From Verrucomicrobiaceae bacterium (lineage in GTDB: Bacteria > Verrucomicrobiota > Verrucomicrobiia > Verrucomicrobiales > Verrucomicrobiaceae), in NCBI GenBank assembly GCA_027490195.1, contig JAIXYN010000058.1:1-64000 (forward strand): a DNA stretch of 64,000 nt. Reading direction: 5' to 3'. This document shows, piece after piece, positions 35,625-45,100 of this stretch; positions within the stretch are counted from its first letter, which is position 1, and each line of letters starts with the position of its first letter. The translations under genes and the position numbers were made by a program. A model generated the notes under the pieces. That model saw only the letters and a list, made by a program, of their open reading frames with translations, searched no databases and was not told the DNA's origin.

Positions 35625-38600
35625 TCCATCAGTTCTGCGAGACGTGAACCTTCGACGCGCACGACCCAGTTTTCGATGTTTTGAATTTGCTCGGTATCCG
35701 GGTCGTAGGTGCGTTCGACGCGGCATTGGACCACGGTGTCGGCGTGCTGGAACATGGTGGGCAGGCGGTCTTCGGGGAAGGCCATGATGAGCTGGAGGCC
35801 GAAGTTCCGGGCCATGGCGAGGCAGTCGTCGATGCGGTCGCCGCTGAGCTTGCTGAAGGCTTCATCCATGACGACGAGGCCGAGGTTTTGCGGATCGTCA
35901 CGGCGGCCGAGATCATACACGCGGCGGAAGGCGGCGAGGGTGGCGACGAAGAAGGGGGCCTGATTTTCGCCACCGCTTTGTTTCTTGGCGCTTTTGTTCA
36001 AGCTGATGGCGGCGGCATCACCACGACCGGCGGGCTTGGCTTCGATGTCCCAGTGATGGTAGTAGCGGTAGTCGAGAGCGCGCTGGTGGCGTTTGTCTTC
36101 AGGATTGTCTGCGGCGTCGATGGCGGCCATGAGTTCGTTCTTGGCGCGCTCGATGTCTTCGCGGCCGGCGGCGTTGAAGAGCTCCATTTCGGAACCGCTG
36201 GGCAGACCTTTTTCCACGAGCGTCCAGATGGCGGTGTGTGCTTTGTCGGCGCGGCTGGTGAGCTGATAGCGCCAGCCGCCGATCTCGTGATCCATGGCGC
36301 GGTTGAGTTCGCGCTTGGTGCGGTCGGCTTCGCTGAGTTTCTCGCGGAGCACATCGAGAACTTGGTGTTGCAGGCGGTCTTCCCACTCGCGCTTGGCTTC
36401 GAGGGCGGCGGTTTTGTAGCGCTCGAGTTCGTGGGTTTCGAGATCTTCGCGGCGCTTGTCGTAGGCTTCATTGTCCTCGGCTTCAGCATCGAGGGCGTCG
36501 CTGAGATCGGCGTGGGCCGCGACGAGTTCTTGGCGCTGCACATCGCGCAGGCGACGGGCTTCCAGGGCGTGGGTATCGAGCTGGATGGCCAGTGCGGCGG
36601 CCATCTCGATGGACTTGCGCCAGGAGGTGGATTTCTGGCGTTCGGCGTTGATGCGCGTGTTGATCTCATCGTCCGATGAACCGCGCACGAGTGTGCGCGA
36701 GGCCTGGCGGGCGATGCGGGTCTGCTCTTCCTGGAAGATGTCTTCGCTGATGGATTCTTCGAGACGGGCCTTGGCGAGTTCGAAGGCGGTGATGGCGGAT
36801 TTGAGGCTGCCGATGCGCTCGTGGATGCCTTCCAGCGAGGCGTTTTCCACACGGAGGTTTTCCATGGCCTTCACGTTGTCCGGTGTGGCCAGCAGATCCC
36901 AGGTGGCCTGGAGTTCGCCGAGTTCTTTGCGGAATTTGGGCAGCAGAGGTACTTCGTCCGCGCCGTCCGGTACGCTGAAGCGGTCCAGACGCCATTCCAT
37001 GCCGCGATTGACGAAGGCGCGAAGGTCATCGCGATCCTGGCGGACTTCTTCAATGACGGCGTCGGTTTCGCGGAGTTCGTTTTCACGCACGTCACGGAGA
37101 CGGCGCAGGCCTTCTTCGCCGAGGGTGAGTTCTTTTTCCGGTGTGAGGCGCACGCGGCGTGGTGGGTCTTTGAGCCAGCCGTCGAGAGACAGAGCGCGTT
37201 CGTGTTTGTCGAGCTGTGAGGCTTTGTTCACGGCGACGATGCCGCCGAGCAGGTGATCGAGCACTTTGCCCGCGACCGGGTGCTGGGTCTCCAGCATCTC
37301 GCGCAGGGAGCCTTTCTCGACTTTCGCGGTGGTTTTGGCGGCTTCCTCGGGATGGATGAGAAGTTCGTTTGGGCTGGGTGTCTGTTGTGCCTGATCCCAT
37401 GCGGCACGGAAGTCTTCGGGAATGACGGCGCGACGGTTCATGCCGAGCACGGTCTCAAGAAGCGGCCACCACTTTTCCGCTGTGGGCTTCACTTCCACGA
37501 CTCGTCCCAGTGCGACGGCTTTCTGGCCGCGGGACAGCAAGGCATTGAGCAGAGGAGAAGGGGAGGCCTGGCCTTCGCGAAGCTGAGTGAGGTCTTTGTG
37601 CAGCGCGGATTTGCGCATCTCGTGTTCGGCCAGACGGGCCTCGACGGGGCGCAGTTGTTCCATGGCTTCGTCGCGCAGCATGATGAAGGCATGGGCGGAA
37701 TCGCGCGCGGCAGAGAGGGCTTTGCTTTCGTCTTTGCTCTGCATGCCGGAGATGGCGGCGGAGGCATCGGTGGTGTCTTGCAGGCCGAGACGGGCGGCGT
37801 GAAGCGTCCAGTCCTGCCAGTGGCGCAGATGCGAGCGGATCTGCTCGTGCAGGCTCGTGGCGGCAGCTTCGAGGCGGGTGATCTCCTTGGACACTTCGCG
37901 GCGGCGGCGGTCGTTTTCTTCCATGCGCACGGCTTTGTCGCCGAGGGCTGCGCGGGCTGCTTCCACCGAGCGGCGGAGGCGGTCGCGCTCTTCGAGGGTC
38001 TGCTCGTGGGTTTTGCGATTGTCCTCGTAATCGGCCTGTTTTTCGTCCAGCTCGGCGCGGCTGCGCTGGAGGTTTTCCAGTGCTTCCTCGTGCTTCAAGG
38101 CATCGCTGAGGTGAGTGTAGAGGGCGGATTCGCGCTTGGAGTTGATCCAGTCCTGATGATGCGTGGAGATGCGTTTCAGGCGCTCAAGCTGATCGTGCAT
38201 TTTCTCCAGCCGCTCTTGCGCGCGGCGGTGGGCATCGACGCTGGCTTTCACGGCCTTCACATCGGGCATGCCGGGTTCGAGGAGGAATTCGCGGACGAAT
38301 TTCTCGAAATTGCTCTCCGGTTCGAAGGCCATTGCGCGCGGCAGCGTCTTGCCCATCTGCTCGGGATCGAAGCCGAGGTGGCTGCGCATGGCCATCTCAT
38401 CGAGGTAGGCTTTCTGACGATCCCACACGTCGCCGTCGAGCTCGCGCTTCACGCGAGTGCGGAATTCGTCCTCCTGCAGGAATTGCATCGCCTGAGGTCC
38501 GGCTTCGCTGTTGAGGAAATCCTGCCATGCGAGGCGGCGACCGGCGCAGAACCAGATGGTTGAGGGCTTGGCCGTGGGGCTTTCATACTCGATGCGCGCA

Positions 38601-38959
38601 CCCCAGGTCTCGCGGCGCGGCTCTTCTTCGCCCTGCTGTAATGGCCAGGTGAACTCGAGTGCGGCGAGGGTGACGCTGCTGGGGCGCAGGTAGCGCTCGT
38701 GGCCGTCACGGCCGGTGGTGTTGGTGTCGCAGAGGCAGTAGCCACGCAGGCTGCGACCGCTGCCGGCACCTGCGGCGGCTTTGTTGAACTTGCTTTGCTG
38801 CTCGCCCAGCATGACGAACTGGATGAGATCCAGCAGCGCGCTTTTGCCGCTGCCGTTGGCGCCGGTGATGAGGGAGAGACCGGAGACGTCGATGATCTGA
38901 CGGTAGCCGTACCAGTTGACCGCAAGAACGCGGCTCAAGGTGATGCGCGACTGGCTCAT
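35621..38959 (-). CDS. jetC: Wadjet component JetC (SMC-like ATPase)
   Basis: 1112 residues, the usual size for MukB/SbcC-like Wadjet ATPases. Walker A is ITGANGSGKSALLD (about 31-44), the ABC signature is KQSGGENQAPFF (about 993-1004), and Walker B is LGLVVMDEAFSKLSGDRI (about 1026-1043). Long coiled-coil arms lie between, about 270-450 and 680-930, with a hinge-like region between. It drives loop extrusion on plasmid DNA. Its start overlaps the jetB stop (ATGA). Confidence 0.93.
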   Translation of the reverse strand: MSQSRITLSRVLAVNWYGYRQIIDVSGLSLITGANGSGKSALLDLIQFVMLGEQQSKFNKAAAGAGSGRSLRGYCLCDTNTTGRDGHERYLRPSSVTLAALEFTWPLQQGEEEPRRETWGARIEYESPTAKPSTIWFCAGRRLAWQDFLNSEAGPQAMQFLQEDEFRTRVKRELDGDVWDRQKAYLDEMAMRSHLGFDPEQMGKTLPRAMAFEPESNFEKFVREFLLEPGMPDVKAVKASVDAHRRAQERLEKMHDQLERLKRISTHHQDWINSKRESALYTHLSDALKHEEALENLQRSRAELDEKQADYEDNRKTHEQTLEERDRLRRSVEAARAALGDKAVRMEENDRRRREVSKEITRLEAAATSLHEQIRSHLRHWQDWTLHAARLGLQDTTDASAAISGMQSKDESKALSAARDSAHAFIMLRDEAMEQLRPVEARLAEHEMRKSALHKDLTQLREGQASPSPLLNALLSRGQKAVALGRVVEVKPTAEKWWPLLETVLGMNRRAVIPEDFRAAWDQAQQTPSPNELLIHPEEAAKTTAKVEKGSLREMLETQHPVAGKVLDHLLGGIVAVNKASQLDKHERALSLDGWLKDPPRRVRLTPEKELTLGEEGLRRLRDVRENELRETDAVIEEVRQDRDDLRAFVNRGMEWRLDRFSVPDGADEVPLLPKFRKELGELQATWDLLATPDNVKAMENLRVENASLEGIHERIGSLKSAITAFELAKARLEESISEDIFQEEQTRIARQASRTLVRGSSDDEINTRINAERQKSTSWRKSIEMAAALAIQLDTHALEARRLRDVQRQELVAAHADLSDALDAEAEDNEAYDKRREDLETHELERYKTAALEAKREWEDRLQHQVLDVLREKLSEADRTKRELNRAMDHEIGGWRYQLTSRADKAHTAIWTLVEKGLPSGSEMELFNAAGREDIERAKNELMAAIDAADNPEDKRHQRALDYRYYHHWDIEAKPAGRGDAAAISLNKSAKKQSGGENQAPFFVATLAAFRRVYDLGRRDDPQNLGLVVMDEAFSKLSGDRIDDCLAMARNFGLQLIMAFPEDRLPTMFQHADTVVQCRVERTYDPDTEQIQNIENWVVRVEGSRLAELME

Positions 38960-39609
38960 GCGGGCACCTCCTCAACGGTGCTGCCGTCTTTGGGCGGCTG
39001 AAAGCTTTCTACACGCGCCTGCCATGCGGCGATGTCATCAAAGGGGATCACACGCGACAGGCTGGGCAGAATTTCAATCTGCATTTCCCCGGCCTGTGTC
39101 ATGCCCTCGGGCTTGAGCGTGCGCACAAGGCGATGCCGACGCAGACGCACGAGACAGGATTCGATCTGGGATTTTTCCGGCGTGGCGACTTTGTCGAAGT
39201 ACACCTTCAGCGCGGCCCAGAGCTGATCCACGGTGACGATGACCGCCTCCTGGCTGCCGGTGCTGATTTCATCATCGTAGAGCCGCCACAGCGCGAGGAG
39301 CACGAGGGTCTCGTCCTTGTCAAAACGACCGAGGAGCAGGCAGGACTCCGTGCGCGGTCTGGCCTGCAGCAGCGAGTTTTCGTCATCGACGATCAGCTCC
39401 AGCGCGAGAGGCGCGAGGTAATCCTCCACATGGGTGCGGTAGTGATCGCGTGCCAGCATGTACAGTTCGCGCCCGCTGCCTTCATCACCTAGCAGCACGC
39501 CACGGCCGAGAAGCTCTGCCAGCACCTCGCGCAGGGCGGCGCGGTCAGCATCTGGCACATCACTCCAAAAGGAGCGCGGCCAGAGGGGATCGGAGGTGGA
39601 GGCGGACAT
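38956..39609 (-). CDS. jetB: Wadjet component JetB (MukE-like, DUF4194)
   Basis: 217 residues, winged-helix pattern: LREVLAELLGRGVLLGDEGS near the N-terminus, ENSLLQARPRTESCLLLGRF in the middle, and CLVRLRRHRLVRTL near the end. It acts as the kite subunit that bridges JetA and JetC. I take the start at 39609 (MSASTSDPLW) because the family begins just before the first helix. It follows the inserted nucleotidyltransferase gene by 34 bases and overlaps jetC by four. Confidence 0.85.
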   Translation of the reverse strand: MSASTSDPLWPRSFWSDVPDADRAALREVLAELLGRGVLLGDEGSGRELYMLARDHYRTHVEDYLAPLALELIVDDENSLLQARPRTESCLLLGRFDKDETLVLLALWRLYDDEISTGSQEAVIVTVDQLWAALKVYFDKVATPEKSQIESCLVRLRRHRLVRTLKPEGMTQAGEMQIEILPSLSRVIPFDDIAAWQARVESFQPPKDGSTVEEVPA

Positions 39610-39643
39610 GGGGGAGGGGACGATGCAACGAATGAAGGACTGC

Positions 39644-40198
39644 TCAAGCCAATGGTTCAAGGCCCGAACGAATCTCATCGAGAAGTCCTAGCCGGTTATG
39701 CTGCCCACACCAGTGCTCGATGTAGGGCCAGTCCAATTTTGGAAACTGCACATCCATCACATTTTCAGCATCTATCCGGTCCTGAGGCCTGCCCCAGCGC
39801 AGCTTTTGCACGATCACATCTTCTGCCGTGGGCATGGTGACGTGATGCTGGAGAATGGAATTGTATATGGTGCGCTTCCTGGACCACTGACTCAGATGGT
39901 GTGGATCATCGCTCCGCAAAAAGAACTCAATCTTAAAGGCCGAACGTTTTGCTTTGAGAATGTAGCGACGCGTCCAAGTGGACGTTTCCAGATACTGCTG
40001 AGGATCAAGATCAAACTCGGGTTCCAACCTCTTGATCAGGCGGCTGAATGCAGGCTCCTCAAGCTCCACTACGAAATCTACATCCTTGGTGGAACGCGGG
40101 ATGCCGTAGACCATTGAGGCAAACGAGCCCGCCAGCATGTAAGGAACATGCTTGGCTTCCAGTGCCTCGATGACTGCAATGACAAAATGCTGCTCCAT
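39644..40198 (-). CDS. Nucleotidyltransferase (AbiEii/DUF6036-like) inside the Wadjet operon
   Basis: 184 residues. The polymerase-beta-type nucleotidyltransferase core shows AGSFASMVYGIPRSTKDVDF, with Gly24-Ser25 and the acids Asp39 and Asp41; a third acid is Glu91 in AFKIEFFLRSD. Later, TAEDVIVQKLRWGRPQDRID is typical of AbiEii-like and DUF6036 proteins. Some members are toxins that add nucleotides to tRNA. The start at 40198 overlaps the stop of the upstream small gene (ATGA), so the two are coupled. It lies between jetA and jetB. Confidence 0.8.
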   Translation of the reverse strand: MEQHFVIAVIEALEAKHVPYMLAGSFASMVYGIPRSTKDVDFVVELEEPAFSRLIKRLEPEFDLDPQQYLETSTWTRRYILKAKRSAFKIEFFLRSDDPHHLSQWSRKRTIYNSILQHHVTMPTAEDVIVQKLRWGRPQDRIDAENVMDVQFPKLDWPYIEHWCGQHNRLGLLDEIRSGLEPLA

Positions 40199-40497
40199 CA
40201 GGCGCTGGTTGTGGCTAGAACATACAGTCCGCGATCTTCCCGTCGGCGCTGGCGGTCCAGCCTTTCCGTGAGAATCTGGCAAACTTGTTCATCCGAGATA
40301 CCCGGCGATTCATGCCTTATTCCTTCTCGCATCCACTCAAATGCGGCATCGATTTGGTCCAAGGTGGACACCAAACGCTCCTCCTCGCTCATGGAACGCG
40401 CGCGCATCACCTTCTCTCTGCGGATGGACCGCTGGAGATCTAAGGTGGATTTCGGCAGGGGAGTCATGAGAGATGCATTAAAATAGTCCGTCACCAT
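40198..40497 (-). CDS. Small charged helical protein paired with the nucleotidyltransferase
   Basis: 99 residues from the ATG at 40497, or 89 from the ATG at 40467 (MTPLPKSTLDLQRS), which better fits related proteins. The body is helical and charged: KVMRARSMSEEERLVSTLDQ, then FEWMREGIRHESPGISDEQV and LTERLDRQRRREDRG. Proteins of this pattern ('..R.MS.EE.......') are often encoded directly before such nucleotidyltransferases in planctomycetes and verrucomicrobia. It may be an antitoxin or adaptor; its function is unknown. It begins 31 bases after jetA. Confidence 0.7.
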   Translation of the reverse strand: MVTDYFNASLMTPLPKSTLDLQRSIRREKVMRARSMSEEERLVSTLDQIDAAFEWMREGIRHESPGISDEQVCQILTERLDRQRRREDRGLYVLATTSA

Positions 40498-40528
40498 GGG
40501 CTGCCAAGCCCTGAATTGATCATCAAGC

Positions 40529-42022
40529 TCAGCTCTCCCGTTTGACCGAAAACCTCTCAATGCGATGCCCGGCGTGGGTGTCGTGCTCGATGATGTGGGG
40601 TTCCAGGCCGTTGCGGCGGCGGATGCCGTCCACGGTCCAGCGGATGCGTTTGCCGGCGAGGGCGGGGGCGTGTTCGTAGGCCACGACGGCGAGGAGATCG
40701 AGGAGGTCGTCGGTGGTTTCGAGGTGGATGTCTTCGGTGCTGGTGGTCCCTTTTTTTCCAGGGATGAGCTTGGCGACGAGGCGTGCGGCGCGCTGGGGGG
40801 TAAGGGCGAGGCGCTGGCGCTCTTTCCAGGCGGCGAGAACGTCGTCTTCGCTTTGTTTGACGGCACCGCTTTGGCCGAAGGTGAGATCGACGGGGGCTTT
40901 GGTGCGGCGGGGTTTGTAGAGGGATTCGGTGCCGAAGAAGAAGCGCGTCTCGACACAGCGCGGGGCGAAGTCGGCGGGCTTGGCGCCGAGTTCGGAGAAG
41001 CGACCGCCGGCGTGGGCGGTGTTGATAGCGTCGCAGTAGGCTTTGATGATCTCCGGACGGCGGCCGCGCAGCTCGGTCTGGTAGCGGTAGCGCTGCTGGC
41101 TGAGGCGGTTGAATGCGGCCATGCGCAGGTCGATGGCTTCGGCGCGGCGTTTCAGGCCGCCGAGATCGCGGTCGAGGCGGGTGAGCAGGGACACGGCGAG
41201 GTCGTAGGACTCAGTGGAGTCGTAGCCGTAGTGCTCGCGCAGACCTTCGGAGAGGCGTTCGCGCATGAGGGGATCATCTTGGCGTTCCGCGATGATGCTG
41301 CGGGCTTGTTCAATGCGCATGAGCAGGCCGCCGCGACGCAGGGCATCGTAGCAGACCATGTGCTGGCCCTGGCCGAACTCCTCATAAAGGATGCTCAAAG
41401 TGTCGGCGGCACTGGCGCTTTGGCGCTGGCGCTGCTCGAAGCTGGTGACGATTTTTTCCACGGCATGGAGCTGCTCGATGGCACGTTCGAGGCGCTGGGA
41501 GAGATCAGTGACGGTGGAGCGGAGCTGATCCGGCTGCTGGAGCACGGGATCCAGCACGCCGCGTTCTTCCAAGGTCTGGCAAAGGCCGCGCAAGGTGTCG
41601 GCGAAGGTTTTCAGCTCGGCCACGCGGTCCTCGGCGAGGTCACGCAGCATGCGCAGAAGGGGGCGCAGGCCGGGGGTGATGACGGCCCAGCGCTCATGCA
41701 GGCCAAGGGTCTGATCTTCTAGCCAGCCTGCGGCGATAAGGCGATTGAAAAACTGCCCTGCACGCTGGCGGGCATCGCGCAGGGCAGCGCCTTCGTCTTC
41801 GGAGAGGAGGGACAGGGGATGGCGGGCGATGACTTCGCGGATGATCTCGTTGGTTTCGCGCTGAGAAAGACGGCCGGCTTCACCAGCTTCCTCGATCAGC
41901 CGGTCTGCGCAGTCCACGTACACCGGCGCAGAGGGCCGGGCGAGGGGGCGGAAAAAATCCGCCGACACGCTGCGGCTGAGTCGGGTGCTGAGAGATTCGG
42001 GGAGCATCGGGGTGACCACCAT
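40529..42022 (-). CDS. jetA: Wadjet component JetA (MukF/kleisin-like)
   Basis: 497 residues. N-terminal winged-helix part (VYVDCADRLIEEAGEAGRLS, then LHERWAVITPGLRPLLRML), a helical middle (VEKIVTSFEQRQRQSASAAD), and a C-terminal part ending GLEPHIIEHDTHAGHRIERF. This matches the Wadjet JetA (DUF5716-type) kleisin that joins the SMC heads. It is the first gene of the operon, divergent from the DUF1549 giant across 151 bases. An alternative start lies five codons downstream. Confidence 0.85.
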   Translation of the reverse strand: MVVTPMLPESLSTRLSRSVSADFFRPLARPSAPVYVDCADRLIEEAGEAGRLSQRETNEIIREVIARHPLSLLSEDEGAALRDARQRAGQFFNRLIAAGWLEDQTLGLHERWAVITPGLRPLLRMLRDLAEDRVAELKTFADTLRGLCQTLEERGVLDPVLQQPDQLRSTVTDLSQRLERAIEQLHAVEKIVTSFEQRQRQSASAADTLSILYEEFGQGQHMVCYDALRRGGLLMRIEQARSIIAERQDDPLMRERLSEGLREHYGYDSTESYDLAVSLLTRLDRDLGGLKRRAEAIDLRMAAFNRLSQQRYRYQTELRGRRPEIIKAYCDAINTAHAGGRFSELGAKPADFAPRCVETRFFFGTESLYKPRRTKAPVDLTFGQSGAVKQSEDDVLAAWKERQRLALTPQRAARLVAKLIPGKKGTTSTEDIHLETTDDLLDLLAVVAYEHAPALAGKRIRWTVDGIRRRNGLEPHIIEHDTHAGHRIERFSVKRES

Positions 42023-42173
42023 GGGGAGAGTTCAAGGAGAGGCAACTCCCCGTCATTCTCCGCTCTGAGCATGGACGATTCCGCCCTGAGGCGGGCGGTG
42101 CGCAAGACGACACATTTGACCGGCGTTGTGTTGCACTGCCCCAATTTTGTCAAAAAACGCCCGACGCCAACCC

Positions 42174-45100
42174 ATGAAGACACGTCTCCTCATTCCTGCA
42201 CTCTTCCTCGCCGCCGCCGTGCATGCCGCACCGCCGAAGAAAGAGGAGGGCATTGACCCGAACAAGCCGGTCTCCTTCTACAAGCACATCCGCCCGATTT
42301 TCCAGGCGCAGTGCAATGGCTGCCACCAGCCGGCGAAGAAGAAGGGCGACTACATCATGACGGAATTTGTGGCGCTGCTCAAAGGGGGCGAGGAAGGCCA
42401 TGCGGTGGTCGCTGGCAAACCTGCGGAGTCGAATTTGCTGAAGCTGATCAAACCCGACGAAAAAGGCAAGGTGGAGATGCCGCAGAAGGCAGACCCGCTG
42501 CATGAAACTCAAATTGCCCTGATCGAGCGCTGGATCGCTGAAGGCGCGAAGGATGACACGCCAGCGTCTGCCAAGGCGCAGTACGACATGGCTCACCCTC
42601 CGGTGTATGTGAAAGCCCCGGCCATCACCTCGATCGATTACTCGCCGGATGGCAGCATGATCGCGGTGGCGGGCTACCATGAGGTCCTGATTCACAAAGC
42701 GGACGGCAGCGGCATTGTGGCGCGTCTCGTCGGTCTGGCAGAGCGTATTCAGAAGCTCGCGTGGTCGCCGGATGGGAAGAAAATCGCGCTGACTGGCGGC
42801 AGCCCGGCGCGCATGGGTGAAATCCAGATCTGGGATGTGGCGGCGAAGAAGCTGGAGCTCTCCAAGTCGCTGACCTTTGACACACTGTATGGCGCGAGCT
42901 GGTCGCCGGATGGCAAATATCTCGCGTTCGGCTGCGGTGACAATGCGGTGCGTGCCATCGAGGTGGCCACAGGCAAGGAAACACTCTTCATGGGCGGGCA
43001 CAGTGACTGGGTGCTGGACACGGTCTGGGGCGTGGATGGCAAGCATGTGGTCTCTTGCGGGCGTGACATGAGCGTGAAGCTCACGGAAGTGGCCACGCAG
43101 CGTTTTGTTGATAACGTGACTTCCATCACTCCTGGCGCGCTTAAAGGTGGTGTGCAGGTGCTGGCGCGGCATCCGCTGCGCAATGAAGTGCTCATTGGCG
43201 GCACGGATGGTGTGCCTGCGATCTACCGCATGGAGCGTATGACGAAGCGTGTGATCGGCGACAACGCGAATCTCATCCGCAAATTCCCCGCCATGCAGGG
43301 CCGCATTTTCGGCGTCGATTTCGCACCGGATGGCAAGCGCATCGTCGCAGGTACCTCGTTTGAAGGAACGGGTACGGTGAACATTTATGCCAGTGATTAC
43401 GACAGCACCATGCCTGAGGGGGTGAAGAAGCTCGTTGAGACGGTGAACGGCAAAGGCCCGGAGCTGGATGAATGGGTCACTAAAGGCGTGAAGCAGCTCA
43501 GCAGCACGGCGATTCCCTGCGGTATCTTCAGTGTGACTTTCAGTCCCGATGGCAAATCCGTCGCTGTGGCAGGTCAGGACGGTCAGATCCGCCTGATCGA
43601 TGCGGCCACAGGAGCCATCGCCAAAGAGTTTGTTTCTGTGCCGCTGGAGAAGGAAAAAATCCTCGCCGCTTCGGACGTGATCGTGGATGACAGCGTGCGT
43701 GTGGCGATCGAGAAGGACAACAAGATCGAAACTCTGCATACGGGTCCAACGGTTGCCTCCATCGACGTGGAACCGACCACGATTAAAATCGGCAAGCCCA
43801 CCGAATACGCGCAGCTTCTCGTCACCGCCCGCATGAGCGACGGCACGCGTGCGGATGTGACGCGCATGGCCAAGATCACTTCTGAAAACGCCGAAGTGGT
43901 GGATGTGAACTCACGCGGCATGGTGCGTCCGGACAAGGATGGTGCCACCAACGTCAAGATCTCCTTCCTCGGCAAGACAGCGAATGTCCCGGTGAATGTG
44001 AGCGGCATGAATGTGGCCCTGCACCCCGACTACGTGCGCGATGTGATGCCAATCATGTCGAAGCTCGGTTGCAATCAAGGCACCTGCCACGGCGCGAAGG
44101 AAGGGAAGGCGGGCTTCAAGCTCTCGCTGCGTGGATATGATCCTATTTACGATGTGCTTGCCTTTGCTGACGATCTCTCAAGCCGCCGTGCGAACGTCGC
44201 CTCGCCGGAGCATTCGCTGATGCTGCTGAAGGCCAGCGGCAGCGTGCCCCATGAAGGTGGGCAGCTCACCGTGCCGGGAGAGCTTTATTATGAGTCTCTC
44301 AAAGCCTGGATCGGTCAGGGTGCGAATCTGGACATGAAGACGCCGCGTGTCACCAGCATTGAGTTGTCGCCGAAGAATCCTGTTATCGAGCGCGTCGGTG
44401 GCCGCCAGCAGCTTCGCGTCATCGCGCGTTATGCGGATGGCTATGTCAAAGATGTCACCGCTGAGTCCTTCCTCGACAGCGGCAATGGCGATGTCATCGA
44501 AGCCGACAAGAAGGGCCTTATGACGAGCCTGCGTCGCGGTGAAGCACCGATCCTCGCGCGCTTTGAAGGTTCTTATGCTGCCACCACCATCACCGTGATG
44601 GGCGACCGCACGGGCTTCGCCTGGAAGGAGCCGGAGAAGTGGAACAAGATCGACGAACTCGTGGCGCAGAAGTGGCAGCGCATGAAGATCGAGCCGAGCG
44701 GCCTGTGCAGCGATGAGGACTTCCTGCGCCGCATTCATCTCGATCTCACCGGCCTGCCGCCAAAGCCCGAAGAGGTCACCGCATTCCTAGCTGACAAGCG
44801 TGACACGCGCACCAAGCGCAGCGAGGTGGTGGACAAGCTCATCGGCAATCCCGATTTCGTCGAGCATTGGGCCAACAAGTGGGCCGACATGCTGCAGGTG
44901 AACGCGAAATTTCTCGGTGCCGAAGGTGCCGGCGGTCTGCGCACCTGGATCAAGCAGCAGGTCGCGGATAACACGCCGTATGACCGCTTCGCGTATCGCA
45001 TCATCACCGCGACGGGTTCGAACAAGGAGAATCCGCCCGCCGCTTACTTCAAGACCGTGCGGACCGCTGAAGACATCAGTGAGAACACCACACATCTGTT

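Noticed and set aside
37253..38563. 436-codon plus-strand frame inside jetC
   Set aside because: It is antisense to the SMC coiled coil. Its Gly/Phe/His-rich product is typical of a reversed coding frame.
42150..43739. 529-codon minus-strand frame opposite the DUF1549 gene
   Set aside because: It is a shadow of the WD40 region and has no recognisable domain.
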